Below the pieces are notes generated by a model. That model was not told the DNA's origin. It did no database searches and was given only the letters and a program-made list of their open reading frames with translations. From Marinobacter sediminum (lineage in GTDB: Bacteria > Pseudomonadota > Gammaproteobacteria > Pseudomonadales > Oleiphilaceae): a stretch of DNA of 64,000 nt. The translations under genes and the position numbers were made by a program. The stretch lies in NCBI RefSeq assembly GCF_016820575.1, contig NZ_JAEMQH010000001.1, positions 62,001 to 126,000 on the forward strand, given 5' to 3'. Shown piece by piece: positions 43,698 through 52,518 of the stretch. Numbering within the stretch: the first letter of the stretch is position 1; each line of letters starts with the position of its first letter.

Positions 43698-46487
43698 CTA
43701 TCGCTTGCGACCAAGCAGTTTCGGGAACGACTCCAGAGCACTGTTCACCGCGTCCAGATTAAACGCCTCCACGTCCGCCAGCAGTTTCTCACCGTAATGG
43801 GTCACCGATTTCGAGCGGAACCGCTGACCCCACGCCATCAACCGGCGGGCAAAATCTTTCATCTTCTCCGGATCCCCGCTTTCGCGGATAGTTTGCCACT
43901 CGTCTCCGAAATCCGACGCCAGCTGTTCCCGCAACCAGCCACGCTCCTGAATACTCAGGGTCTGGGCCAGCAGGCGCTCGGCTTCCTTGGGTTCCCCCTC
44001 GTCCTCGGCCTCTTTTCCGGTTGCCTCCACTCTGGGCAGGACCACGGTAAACACCGAGCCTTCACCGGGCTCGCTCTCAAGCTCCAATTCACCGCCCATC
44101 ATGCGCGCCAGTTTCCGGCTGATTGCCAGCCCCAGGCCAGTACCGCCATAACGCCGGGTATTCTGGCCTTCCTGCTGTTCAAAGGCGTCGAATATGCGGT
44201 CGCGCTGATCCGCGGGAATCCCAATACCGGTATCCCGGACCGTAACCACCAGCCGGTAGAACTTACGAACTTCACCGCTGCCGGCATCCGACTCGCTGGC
44301 TTTCTCGGATTTCAGCCGCGTCGCCGTGGCCCGAACCGTGACACCACCCTCGTGGGTAAACTTGATGGCATTGCCCACCAGGTTGAACAGCACCTGCCGC
44401 AACCGGGTTTCATCGAGCATCAATGCGGCCGGCATGTTTGAATCGACACTGACCTCCAACGAAATACCCTGTTCCATGGCGCGCAAATCGAAGATGTGGC
44501 GCACATCGCCCAACAATCGGCGCATCGAAACCGCCGAATAATCCAGTCGCAGCTTGCCCGCCTCGATTCGGGACAGATCGAGAATGTCGTTGATCAGCAT
44601 CAACAGGCTTCGACTGCCCGCCCGAATTGCTTCCAGATAGGTACGCTGCTGGGGATCGGTAACGGTATTGTTGAGCAGGTCGCTGTAGCCAATAACAGCA
44701 TTCATCGGAGTCCGGATCTCGTGGGACATGTTGGCCAGGAACTCACTCTTGGCCAGACTCGCAGTTTCCGCTTCCCGGGCCAGGCGCTCGGCTTCCAGCT
44801 TGGCCGCCCGCAATTCATCTTCGCTACGGCGCAGGGCGTTCTCCGAACGAATTCGCTCATCGACTTCCCGGGACAGCTTGCGGTTCCAGTACAGGAAGAT
44901 CAGCACCACCAAAACGGCTATCAGCACCACCCGTCGCACCACCGTGTAGTCGGTTTCCTGCTCGATATCGAGGTGGATCCAGCGGTTGTAGATGGCCTCC
45001 GTTTCCGACGCGTCCAGGCTGTTCAGGGCCTGATTCAGAATCCGGTGCAACTCGGGTTTGTCCTTGCTGACCGCCAGCCGCAGGTCGTACTCGTAGGGCG
45101 TTATGCTGGTGATGCGCAGATTCGACAGCCCCAGCCGGGCCACGGTGTAACTGACCGCCGGAATGTGGGTGACCATCACCTCCAGATCGCCGTTGGACAA
45201 CGCCAGCAAGCCTTCCTCAACCGTCTCCACCGGATAGATATCCAGGTTCGGGTGATTGATCAGCAAGTAATCATGGGCGGCATGGCGATTGACCACCCCC
45301 ACCCGCTCATCGCGGAGTTCACGCAGCTCGCCGATGAAGCGGCCGTCGTCCCGAATGGCCAGGGCAATGGGCACGGTCAGGTAGGCGCGGGTAAACAGGT
45401 ACTCACTTTCGGTACGCGGGGTTCGTGACTGCCCCGGCAGAATATCGATCTCACCGGCTTGCAGCTGCCGCTCGGCGACACCGCGATCCGACACCACCGA
45501 GCGATTGAACCTGGCATTCAGCTCGGTCTCCAGACGGGTCACCAGATCCGGTACCAGGCCGGTTGGCCGGTCATCCTGGGCATACTCGAACGGCGGCCAG
45601 TCCGACCGGAAGGCCACCCGCAAATTGGGATGCCGCTTGAGCCACTCCTGATCTGAAGCCGACAACTCGAGGCCACTGCGTTCCAGCGCCGGCACATCGG
45701 CCTGCAGCCAGGCTTGGCGGATAACCCGGTGTTCGTTGTGACTGATCGCTGCCACCGCCTGGTTCAGCACGTGAAACAAACGGTCGTCGTCCACGTCCAC
45801 CTGCAACACCACATCAACCCGGGCTTCTTCCAGCAGGGCCGACAGCCCGATGCCACTGATCATTGCCGACTGCAGGTAGTCCGACACCACTGGCACTGGC
45901 CCAAGAAAGGCATCGGCCTGCCCCGAAAGCACCCTACTAACAGCATCCCCAATGCTATCCACCGGAACCGGAGTAAAACTCTCAACCGGATCGAGCATCG
46001 GATACTGGTTAACGTCACCATCAATAATCGCTATGCGACCTCCCTCAAGATCCGAGAGGCTGCGAATGGCAACGTCGCCGGCGCTGACAAACAAGCCGTA
46101 GGTCAGGCTCATCAGGGGCACGCTGTAACGCTTGCCGGGAGTCACCTGGGCGTCGGGCAGGCGAGTTGTCAGAATCGCGTCGGTGACCGGCTCTGGCGCT
46201 TCGCTGCCCCGGTCCAGGGTGACCGGCTCAATGGGCACGTCGAGCTTACCCGAGAGCCGGGCCAGATAATCGATGTAGGTGCCGGCGAGGGTGCCGTCGC
46301 CGGTATCGAAGATCAGCGGAACCTGGCCGATGTGTACGCCAATCCGGAAACTGTCCTGCTCGCCCAGCCAGGTCAGCTCCTCATTGCCCAGGACCGGCGA
46401 TGGCGACGGCTGGGGCGGGTCGGCACGCAATGGGGATTGAAACAGCACGAGAAGGCAGCATAGTAAGAAGGGTGGGATCGCCTTCAC
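43698..46487 (-). CDS. Histidine kinase with two periplasmic solute-binding domains (orphan, EvgS/BvgS-like sensor half)
   Basis: A 929-residue protein. A signal/anchor segment ([16 protein letters not shown]) leads into two tandem SBP_bac_3 domains (about 40-270 and 285-510, the second starting with [27 protein letters not shown]). A single membrane helix ([18 protein letters not shown]) precedes a coiled coil, HisKA with phosphoacceptor H589 in [12 protein letters not shown], and an HATPase domain ([25 protein letters not shown]). There is no receiver domain. A 110-residue helical tail ends the protein without an Hpt histidine. No response regulator gene adjoins it. Venus-flytrap sensors of this kind detect small ligands or redox state. 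Confidence 0.88.
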   Translation of the reverse strand: MKAIPPFLLCCLLVLFQSPLRADPPQPSPSPVLGNEELTWLGEQDSFRIGVHIGQVPLIFDTGDGTLAGTYIDYLARLSGKLDVPIEPVTLDRGSEAPEPVTDAILTTRLPDAQVTPGKRYSVPLMSLTYGLFVSAGDVAIRSLSDLEGGRIAIIDGDVNQYPMLDPVESFTPVPVDSIGDAVSRVLSGQADAFLGPVPVVSDYLQSAMISGIGLSALLEEARVDVVLQVDVDDDRLFHVLNQAVAAISHNEHRVIRQAWLQADVPALERSGLELSASDQEWLKRHPNLRVAFRSDWPPFEYAQDDRPTGLVPDLVTRLETELNARFNRSVVSDRGVAERQLQAGEIDILPGQSRTPRTESEYLFTRAYLTVPIALAIRDDGRFIGELRELRDERVGVVNRHAAHDYLLINHPNLDIYPVETVEEGLLALSNGDLEVMVTHIPAVSYTVARLGLSNLRITSITPYEYDLRLAVSKDKPELHRILNQALNSLDASETEAIYNRWIHLDIEQETDYTVVRRVVLIAVLVVLIFLYWNRKLSREVDERIRSENALRRSEDELRAAKLEAERLAREAETASLAKSEFLANMSHEIRTPMNAVIGYSDLLNNTVTDPQQRTYLEAIRAGSRSLLMLINDILDLSRIEAGKLRLDYSAVSMRRLLGDVRHIFDLRAMEQGISLEVSVDSNMPAALMLDETRLRQVLFNLVGNAIKFTHEGGVTVRATATRLKSEKASESDAGSGEVRKFYRLVVTVRDTGIGIPADQRDRIFDAFEQQEGQNTRRYGGTGLGLAISRKLARMMGGELELESEPGEGSVFTVVLPRVEATGKEAEDEGEPKEAERLLAQTLSIQERGWLREQLASDFGDEWQTIRESGDPEKMKDFARRLMAWGQRFRSKSVTHYGEKLLADVEAFNLDAVNSALESFPKLLGRKR

Positions 46488-46583
46488 TGGATATCCTTAG
46501 GGGTTCCGCTACATTTCAGGGAACAATACCTGCAAACGACTGTGATTTCATTCTGGCAAACGCCGATCAGGAGAAACCGACCC

Positions 46584-46817
46584 ATGGACACCAGCAAGCA
46601 CACGCTCAGTACCCTTTTCGAACAACTCGGCCTGGCGGCTGACGAAAAGAGCATTGAGGACTTCGTGACCAAATACTCGCCGTTGCCCGGGGAGATTGCG
46701 CTTCAAGATGCGCCCTTCTGGTCTGAGAGCCAGTCACACTTCCTGGAAGAAGGGCTGGAAGAGGACAGTGACTGGGCCGAGGTCATCGACGAACTGGATG
46801 CCCGCATGCGTCACTAA
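46584..46817 (+). CDS. DUF2789 family protein
   Basis: The 77-residue helical acidic protein matches the DUF2789 pattern: MDTSKHTLSTLFEQLGL at the start, the central LPGEIALQDAPFW and the C-terminal LEEDSDWAEVIDELDARM. ATG 46584 is preceded by AGGAGAAA. Function unknown. It is divergent from the sensor kinase and its stop overlaps the end of the convergent diguanylate cyclase by four bases. Confidence 0.85.
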   Translation: MDTSKHTLSTLFEQLGLAADEKSIEDFVTKYSPLPGEIALQDAPFWSESQSHFLEEGLEEDSDWAEVIDELDARMRH

Positions 46818-48295
46818 CCGGCGTCTTCACCTTCGATAGTAATGCGATTCCGACCGGCGTCCTTGGCCAGATAGAGGGCCCGGTCGGCACGCTCAAACAC
46901 CACCTCTTCCGAGTCACCCCGCCTAAACGCTGCCAAGCCCGCTGAGAAAGTCACGGTCACCGGCTGACCGCTGAAGTGAAACGGCAACTTGCTGATCCGC
47001 TGCCGTAACTTTTCCATCGCCACCAGGGCCGCTTCCGGTCCCGTCTCCGGGAACAACAGTACGAACTCCTCACCGCCATAACGGGCGACATAATCGGTGG
47101 TCCGCAGGCCGGCTTTCAGTTCCCGGGAAATCAACTGCAGGACCCGGTCACCGGCCTTATGGCCATAGCCATCATTGATACGTTTGAACAGGTCAATGTC
47201 CATCAGGCCGATGGTCAGCTCGTTCCGATACCGTTGCCAGCGGTTGAACTCGAACGACAGTCGCTCCTGCCAGGCTTCCCGGTTGGGCAACTGGGTCAGA
47301 AGATCGGTCATGGCCCGCTCGCGTTCGCGCCGGACCTCAGATTGCAGCTGCTCGGAATGGGCTTCCATCACGGCGATTTTTTCCTGCATCGCGCGCAGCT
47401 GGTCCGACATGACCTTCTCGCGGTCGGTTTCCTTGTCTCGGAACCGGCCGACGGCATCGCCAATGGAGGAAAGGTGTTGGCTCACAGAGGCCTTTAGCTG
47501 ATTCAGATCCTCGCTGTCGCGAACATCGGCCCCGATGCGGGCCATGCCCTCGCGAATTTCCTGGTCCAGGGTCTCGGACGCCGACAGACGGTCCATCTGC
47601 GCCGTCGACTGCTCGGCGAAATGCTCGTGCAACAGCGCCAGCCGTTCATCAAGGCGTTTGAGGAAGGCTTCGAATTCGCCACGACTCCGGTTCACCGCCG
47701 TAATCACCAGCTCGGCCACGTGGTTCAGGCCTTCCCGAAGCTCGTTCCAGTCGTTACTGGACAGCAGAGCCCGCTGCAAATCCCGGGCACGGGCCTCGGC
47801 AACGGAATCCAGGGTCACTTGATCCAGCAGCTGCCCCAGCAACTCACCAACCCGCTGGGCAATTCTCAGGCGTTCAGAATTATCAGCCAGATCCCGGTCG
47901 TTGCCCGGGACAAGATCCGTCGCTGGCGTTTCCCCGGAATTGCCATTGAGAGCATCCGGTGTCGGCGCCGACGATGGTCGCGCCTGTTCCGCCTCGGCGC
48001 GCTCGTCCAGCAGCGCGACCTGGCGATCAATCTGCTCCTGCAGCTCACGCCAGGCCTCGACATCCACAGTCTTCTTACGGAGATCCCTGCGCACCCGCGC
48101 CAGCAAACGATCCAGCTCTCGGGACTGGCCCTCGGAAGCGAGACTGGTACGCACCAGCATCCGCTCGAGAGTGTTGCGCTCGGTTTGCCACTGCTCCTCG
48201 CGGCTGTCTGACGACTCCAGCGCCTGCAGGTATTTCTCCTTCCAGGACTGCTCCGATGCCATTAAACGCTCCTGCAATGCTTTCCCTAATCCCAT
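46814..48295 (-). CDS. Diguanylate cyclase (GGDEF) with long N-terminal coiled-coil region
   Basis: The 493-residue soluble protein has an N-terminal 320-residue helical/coiled-coil region with no membrane helix, then a GGDEF domain (about 330-490). The active motif is GGEEF at residues 407-411 in YVARYGGEEFVLLFPE, the metal Asp is in IGLMDIDLFKRIND and the linker signature is RERAMTDLLTQLPNREAW, so it should be active. It resembles the polar cyclase DgcP of Pseudomonas in layout, but that assignment is tentative. It lies 27 bases downstream of xerC, in a position where pseudomonads usually carry a HAD hydrolase gene. Confidence 0.9.
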   Translation of the reverse strand: MGLGKALQERLMASEQSWKEKYLQALESSDSREEQWQTERNTLERMLVRTSLASEGQSRELDRLLARVRRDLRKKTVDVEAWRELQEQIDRQVALLDERAEAEQARPSSAPTPDALNGNSGETPATDLVPGNDRDLADNSERLRIAQRVGELLGQLLDQVTLDSVAEARARDLQRALLSSNDWNELREGLNHVAELVITAVNRSRGEFEAFLKRLDERLALLHEHFAEQSTAQMDRLSASETLDQEIREGMARIGADVRDSEDLNQLKASVSQHLSSIGDAVGRFRDKETDREKVMSDQLRAMQEKIAVMEAHSEQLQSEVRRERERAMTDLLTQLPNREAWQERLSFEFNRWQRYRNELTIGLMDIDLFKRINDGYGHKAGDRVLQLISRELKAGLRTTDYVARYGGEEFVLLFPETGPEAALVAMEKLRQRISKLPFHFSGQPVTVTFSAGLAAFRRGDSEEVVFERADRALYLAKDAGRNRITIEGEDAG

Positions 48296-48322
48296 GATCT
48301 TGCACTATTTCCCTTTCGTCAG

Positions 48323-49291
48323 CTAGTCATCAGCCTGACCATCCTCATGGCGCTCGCCCGCAGATCCTCGACGGTGCGCTCGGGGATGACTCCGGTCATA
48401 AACCCGGGCCAGATGTTGAAAATCAAGGTGAGTATAGACCTGTGTCGTGGCAATGTCGGCATGTCCGAGCAACTCCTGTACCGCACGCAGGTCGCCGCTC
48501 GATTCCAGCATGTGGCTGGCGAAGGAGTGACGCAGCAGGTGCGGGTGCAGTTTTTGGTCCGCGCCCTTGGCCAGGCCCCAGCGATGCAGCCGGGCCTGGA
48601 CACTGCGATGACTGAGCCGGTGGCCGCGCTGACTGACAAACAGAGCGGGCTCGGATTCGGCGGCCAGGCCCGCCCGCAACGGCAGCCAGGTCTCGATGGC
48701 AGCGCGGGCTTTACGGCCGACTGGCACCATCCGTTCCTTGTCGCCCTTACCCAAAACCCGAACCTCACCGCCGGACAGATCCACCGAAGTCAGGTTCAGC
48801 CCCACCAGCTCCGCCAGCCGCAAGCCCGAGGAATACATCAGCTCGAACATGCACAAATCACGGGTTTCCAGCGGGTCGTCGGCACTGGCATCCAGCAGGT
48901 GGTTAAGCTGATCCACGTCCGCCACTTTGGGCAATCGCCGGGGGCTCTTGGGCGCGCGAATATCGAGGGCGGGATTGTCGGTCGCCAGGCGCTCCCGCAA
49001 CAGGTACTGGAACAGGCGGCGAATGGCGGACAGATGGCGGGCAATGCTGCGACCGCCCAGCCCGTCTCGGCTGAGCGTGGCCACATACCGGCGCACGTCG
49101 TGGGTGGAAACATCCCGCCACTGGTGTTGCTGACCGGCGTTGAGCCAGTGTGCCAGCCGCAGCAGGTCGCGCTGGTAATTGTCACAGGTTCGGGGGGAAT
49201 GACGTTTCTCCGAAGCAAGATGACCAATGAAATCGGTCACGGGCGCTAACAGGCTGTCCGGCAGCTCAGTAGCCCCCTGCGCCTCAGCCAC
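48323..49291 (-). CDS. xerC: Tyrosine recombinase XerC
   Basis: The 322-residue site-specific recombinase resolves chromosome dimers at dif together with XerD. The N-terminal SAM-like DNA-binding domain (FIGHLASEKRHSPRTCDNYQRDLLRL) is followed by the catalytic domain with the R-K-H-R-H-Y set: Arg in YSSGLRLAELVGL, HLLRHSFASHML, LLGHADIATTQVYTHLD. It starts one base after the DUF484 stop. The conserved lysA-dapF-DUF484-xerC order supports XerC rather than XerD. Confidence 0.95.
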   Translation of the reverse strand: MAEAQGATELPDSLLAPVTDFIGHLASEKRHSPRTCDNYQRDLLRLAHWLNAGQQHQWRDVSTHDVRRYVATLSRDGLGGRSIARHLSAIRRLFQYLLRERLATDNPALDIRAPKSPRRLPKVADVDQLNHLLDASADDPLETRDLCMFELMYSSGLRLAELVGLNLTSVDLSGGEVRVLGKGDKERMVPVGRKARAAIETWLPLRAGLAAESEPALFVSQRGHRLSHRSVQARLHRWGLAKGADQKLHPHLLRHSFASHMLESSGDLRAVQELLGHADIATTQVYTHLDFQHLARVYDRSHPRAHRRGSAGERHEDGQADD

Positions 49292-49292
49292 T

Positions 49293-50039
49293 TCAGCGCG
49301 TCTCCGTTGCGATCTCGGTGACCGGGGCCGCTGCGGTGTGGCGCTGCACCATTGGGGGCAGCAGGCGGCTCAGGGTATCGCTGATGTAGCTCAAAAACAG
49401 CGAACCCATGCTCTGGTCGAAATAGCCGGGCTGGCAGCTACCAACCGCAAACACCCCAACCAGCTCGTCGCTGCGCAGGGGCACCAGCGCTACCGACGCA
49501 ATGGGTTCATCCCGGTCAGGGAACAGGAAGGCCCGCTCGCTCTCCCGGAACTGGCCGCAGACCGCACGATCTCCTTCGAGCAGGGAACCGAGGCGTTCCC
49601 GGGCTTCGACCGGGCCCACCACATGCAGCGCGCCCTGGGATGCACCGGCTACGTTAGCGTCGGTAAACAGCAGGACCGAGGCAGCGTCGAGACCGAAATC
49701 TCCGCGGATGCTGTCATCAATGGCCGAAGCCATGTCGTTCAGGGTGCGGGCCTCAATCACCTGCATCAGCAGGCGTTTGCTCTTTTCGAACAGGCGGTCA
49801 TTCTGGCGGGCAATCGACACCAGCTCGACCAGTTCACGGCGCAGCGTATCGCGCTGCTCACGAAACAAATGCACCTGCCGTTCCACCAGGGAAATGGCTC
49901 GACCGCTGTCATGGGGAAGGGTCAGGCTGCGCAGCAGCTCATCCTGATCCACGAAAAACTCCGGATTCTCACGCAGGTAATCCGCTACCTGCTCCCGGGT
50001 GAGCTCTTCGGCCTTCTGGTGGGCCGTTTGTTCTGTCAT
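49293..50039 (-). CDS. DUF484 (GAF-like) protein
   Basis: A 248-residue protein between dapF and xerC. An N-terminal DUF484 helix (VADYLRENPEFFVDQDELLRSLTLPH) and coiled coil (LVERQVHLFREQRDTLRRELVELV) lead to a GAF-fold domain with the typical SVALVPLRSDELVGVFAVGS strand pair. Ligand unknown. Present at this spot in most gammaproteobacteria with this cluster. Its stop is one base before the xerC start. Confidence 0.92.
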   Translation of the reverse strand: MTEQTAHQKAEELTREQVADYLRENPEFFVDQDELLRSLTLPHDSGRAISLVERQVHLFREQRDTLRRELVELVSIARQNDRLFEKSKRLLMQVIEARTLNDMASAIDDSIRGDFGLDAASVLLFTDANVAGASQGALHVVGPVEARERLGSLLEGDRAVCGQFRESERAFLFPDRDEPIASVALVPLRSDELVGVFAVGSCQPGYFDQSMGSLFLSYISDTLSRLLPPMVQRHTAAAPVTEIATETR

Positions 50040-50064
50040 CGCGCTCTCCTGACTGTCCGGACCA

Positions 50065-50988
50065 TTATCGGGAAGATTTGCCGTTTCTCCGACGACGCCC
50101 CTGATGGTCGCCTGGCAGTCGCAACTGGCCCTCGAATACGCTCGTTGCGGGGCCTTCCATCATAACAGGGGCCCCCTCACCCTGCCATTCGATCACCAGG
50201 CGGCCACCGCGCAGCTCTACCTCGACCCGATGATCCAGCAGACCGCGCAGACAGCCTGCCACGACAGCAGCACAGGCGCCACTGCCACAGGCCAGGGTTT
50301 CGCCCGAGCCGCGTTCAAACACCCGCAGGCGGGCATGGCTGCGATCGATGATCTGCAGAAAACCGATATTGGCACGAGCGGGGAAGCGAGGATGGTTTTC
50401 GAGGCGCGGCCCCAGTGTTTCCACCGGCGCGGTATCGACATCATCGACCAGCAGAACGCCATGGGGATTACCCATGGAGACCGCACTCAATTCCGCGCTG
50501 GTGCCGTCCACTTCCACGGTGTACACGTCCTTGCGGCGATCGGCGGCAAACGGAATGGCCGGTGGATTGAGCTCCGGAACGCCCATGTTCACCATCACCA
50601 GGCCATCCTTGCCCACCCGCAGTTCAATCACGCCCTTGGCGGTCTGAACCCGGATCACCCGCTTGTTGGTCAGGCGCTGATCACGTACGAAGCGGGCAAA
50701 ACAACGGGCACCATTGCCACACTGCTCCACTTCGGAACCGTCGGCGTTGAATATCCGGTAGCGGAAATCCACATCCGGTAGCCCCGGCGGCTCCACCACC
50801 AGCAACTGGTCGAAGCCGATGCCGAAATTGCGATCAGCCAGGTCCCGGATCACCTCTGGGCGCAGCCGGAACGGCTGGCTGATGGCATCAACCACCATGA
50901 AATCGTTGCCGAGACCATGCATCTTGGTGAATCGCACGGCCGCGCCCTGGCCTCGTCGCTGCTGACTCATATCCGGCGCTCCGCTCAT
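50065..50988 (-). CDS. dapF: Diaminopimelate epimerase
   Basis: The 307-residue enzyme interconverts LL- and meso-diaminopimelate for lysine and peptidoglycan synthesis. Both catalytic cysteines are visible: [12 protein letters not shown] and [14 protein letters not shown]. The N-terminus is longer than usual (about 17 residues before [12 protein letters not shown]), but the ATG overlaps the lysA stop by four bases, supporting it. A second ATG at codon 7 is possible. The last 20 residues are a basic extension ([12 protein letters not shown]). Confidence 0.95.
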   Translation of the reverse strand: MSGAPDMSQQRRGQGAAVRFTKMHGLGNDFMVVDAISQPFRLRPEVIRDLADRNFGIGFDQLLVVEPPGLPDVDFRYRIFNADGSEVEQCGNGARCFARFVRDQRLTNKRVIRVQTAKGVIELRVGKDGLVMVNMGVPELNPPAIPFAADRRKDVYTVEVDGTSAELSAVSMGNPHGVLLVDDVDTAPVETLGPRLENHPRFPARANIGFLQIIDRSHARLRVFERGSGETLACGSGACAAVVAGCLRGLLDHRVEVELRGGRLVIEWQGEGAPVMMEGPATSVFEGQLRLPGDHQGRRRRNGKSSR

Positions 50989-52235
50989 TCCGGCAGACAG
51001 CTTTCAGGTGCAAGCTGGTCTTCGAGGGTTTCACGGCGACGAACCACGTGCACCTGATCGCCATCAACCATCAGCTCGGGTGGCCGGTTGCGGCTGTTAT
51101 AGTTCGAACTCATCACGAAGCCGTACGCGCCGGCGGAACGAACCGCCAGCAAGTCACCAGCCTGGAGCCGAAGCGATCGGTCCTTGCCCAGGAAGTCGCC
51201 GGTTTCGCACACCGGGCCCACCAGGTCCCAGAGCTTCTCCTCGCCTTCGGAATGGGGCGCCACCGGTACGATGGCCTGCCAGGCATCGTATAAGGCCGGT
51301 CGGATCAGATCGTTCATGGCAGCATCAATGATGCCGAAGTTGCGGTGCTCGGTGCACTTCAGGAATTCCACCCGTGTCAGCAGGATGCCGGCATTGGCGG
51401 CAATCGAACGCCCCGGCTCCATCACCAGCTCCAGCTCACGATCGCCAAGCCGGGCCGCCAGCGCCGTCACATAGTCTGAGGGCTGCGGTGGCTGTTCCTG
51501 GTTGTAGGTCACACCCAGGCCACCACCGATGTCCAGATGGCGCACGGTAATGCCTTGCTCGGCCAGGGTGTCGATCAGGGCCAGCACCCGGTCGAGGGCG
51601 TCCAGAAACGGCGAGACCGAGGTCAGCTGGGAGCCGATGTGACAATCCACGCCTTTGATGTCGAGATTGGGCAAAGTCGCGGCGCGGGCATAAACCGCAG
51701 GCGCCTCGGCAATGTCGATTCCGAACTTGTTCTCTTTCAGTCCGGTGGAGATGTAGGGATGGGTGCCCGCATCCACATCCGGGTTCACCCGCAGCGATAC
51801 CGGAGCCTTGACGCCCAGCTCACCGGCCACGGCATTCAGGCGGTCCAGTTCGGTGTCTGACTCCACGTTGAAACACCGCACCCCAACCTCGAGCGCGCGC
51901 TTCATTTCCCACTCTTGCTTACCAACCCCGGAGAACACCACCTTGCTCGCATCACCGCCGGCCCGCAGCACCCGCTCCAGCTCACCGGCGGACACGATGT
52001 CGAAGCCCGCCCCCAGGCGCGCCAGCACATTCAGCACCGCCAGATTGCTGTTAGCTTTCACCGCATAGCACACCAGGTGCGGCCTGCCTTCGAGGGCATC
52101 GTCATAGGCCCGGTAATGGCGCTCGAGGGTCGCCCGGGAATACACGTAAGCCGGGGTCCCAAAGCGCTCAGCAATGGTTGCGACCGGCACGTCCTCGGCG
52201 AAGAGTTCGCCGTTGCGGTAATTGAAGTGATCCAT
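50985..52235 (-). CDS. lysA: Diaminopimelate decarboxylase
   Basis: The 416-residue fold III PLP enzyme makes lysine from meso-DAP. PLP lysine is K60 in [10 protein letters not shown]. Other signatures are [45 protein letters not shown] and the C-terminal [11 protein letters not shown]. It lies 41 bases after lptM and overlaps dapF, continuing the minus-strand operon. Confidence 0.97.
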   Translation of the reverse strand: MDHFNYRNGELFAEDVPVATIAERFGTPAYVYSRATLERHYRAYDDALEGRPHLVCYAVKANSNLAVLNVLARLGAGFDIVSAGELERVLRAGGDASKVVFSGVGKQEWEMKRALEVGVRCFNVESDTELDRLNAVAGELGVKAPVSLRVNPDVDAGTHPYISTGLKENKFGIDIAEAPAVYARAATLPNLDIKGVDCHIGSQLTSVSPFLDALDRVLALIDTLAEQGITVRHLDIGGGLGVTYNQEQPPQPSDYVTALAARLGDRELELVMEPGRSIAANAGILLTRVEFLKCTEHRNFGIIDAAMNDLIRPALYDAWQAIVPVAPHSEGEEKLWDLVGPVCETGDFLGKDRSLRLQAGDLLAVRSAGAYGFVMSSNYNSRNRPPELMVDGDQVHVVRRRETLEDQLAPESCLPE

Positions 52236-52276
52236 GATTGTCCTGATTCGTTAAACGGGGCCCCACGAGCGGTGGG

Positions 52277-52453
52277 TTAGTCGCCGGCATCTTCATCATC
52301 GCGGACGTCCCGGCTGCCGGTTTCGGCCGGAGCCGTACTCGCTTCCGCTGTCGACTCACCCGGAGCCTCCCGGTAAAGCGGGCCCTTCTGACCGCAGCCG
52401 GCCAGTGCCGTCAGCAGAATCAGACCGGTGACCAGAATGTGTACCGCGCGCAT
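52277..52453 (-). CDS. lptM: LptM/YifL-family small lipoprotein
   Basis: A 58-residue precursor with a lipoprotein signal (MRAVHILVTGLILLTALAGC). The lipobox is LAGC, followed at once by the family hallmark GQKGPLY, then a Ser/Thr/Ala-rich acidic tail. LptM stabilises the LptDE lipopolysaccharide translocon. The start at 52453 gives the normal signal; the longer frame to 52519 overlaps cyaA and is discounted. Position upstream of lysA is conserved in pseudomonads. Confidence 0.9.
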   Translation of the reverse strand: MRAVHILVTGLILLTALAGCGQKGPLYREAPGESTAEASTAPAETGSRDVRDDEDAGD

Positions 52454-52518
52454 GCTTGCTACCCCTGTGTTTATATTGGCGGAAGTATACCTGAGACCCG
52501 CCCCGTGCGGCGAGAACA

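Noticed and set aside
44496..45428. 310-codon plus-strand frame inside the sensor kinase
   Set aside because: Antisense to HisKA and the second solute-binding domain, whose motifs are certain.
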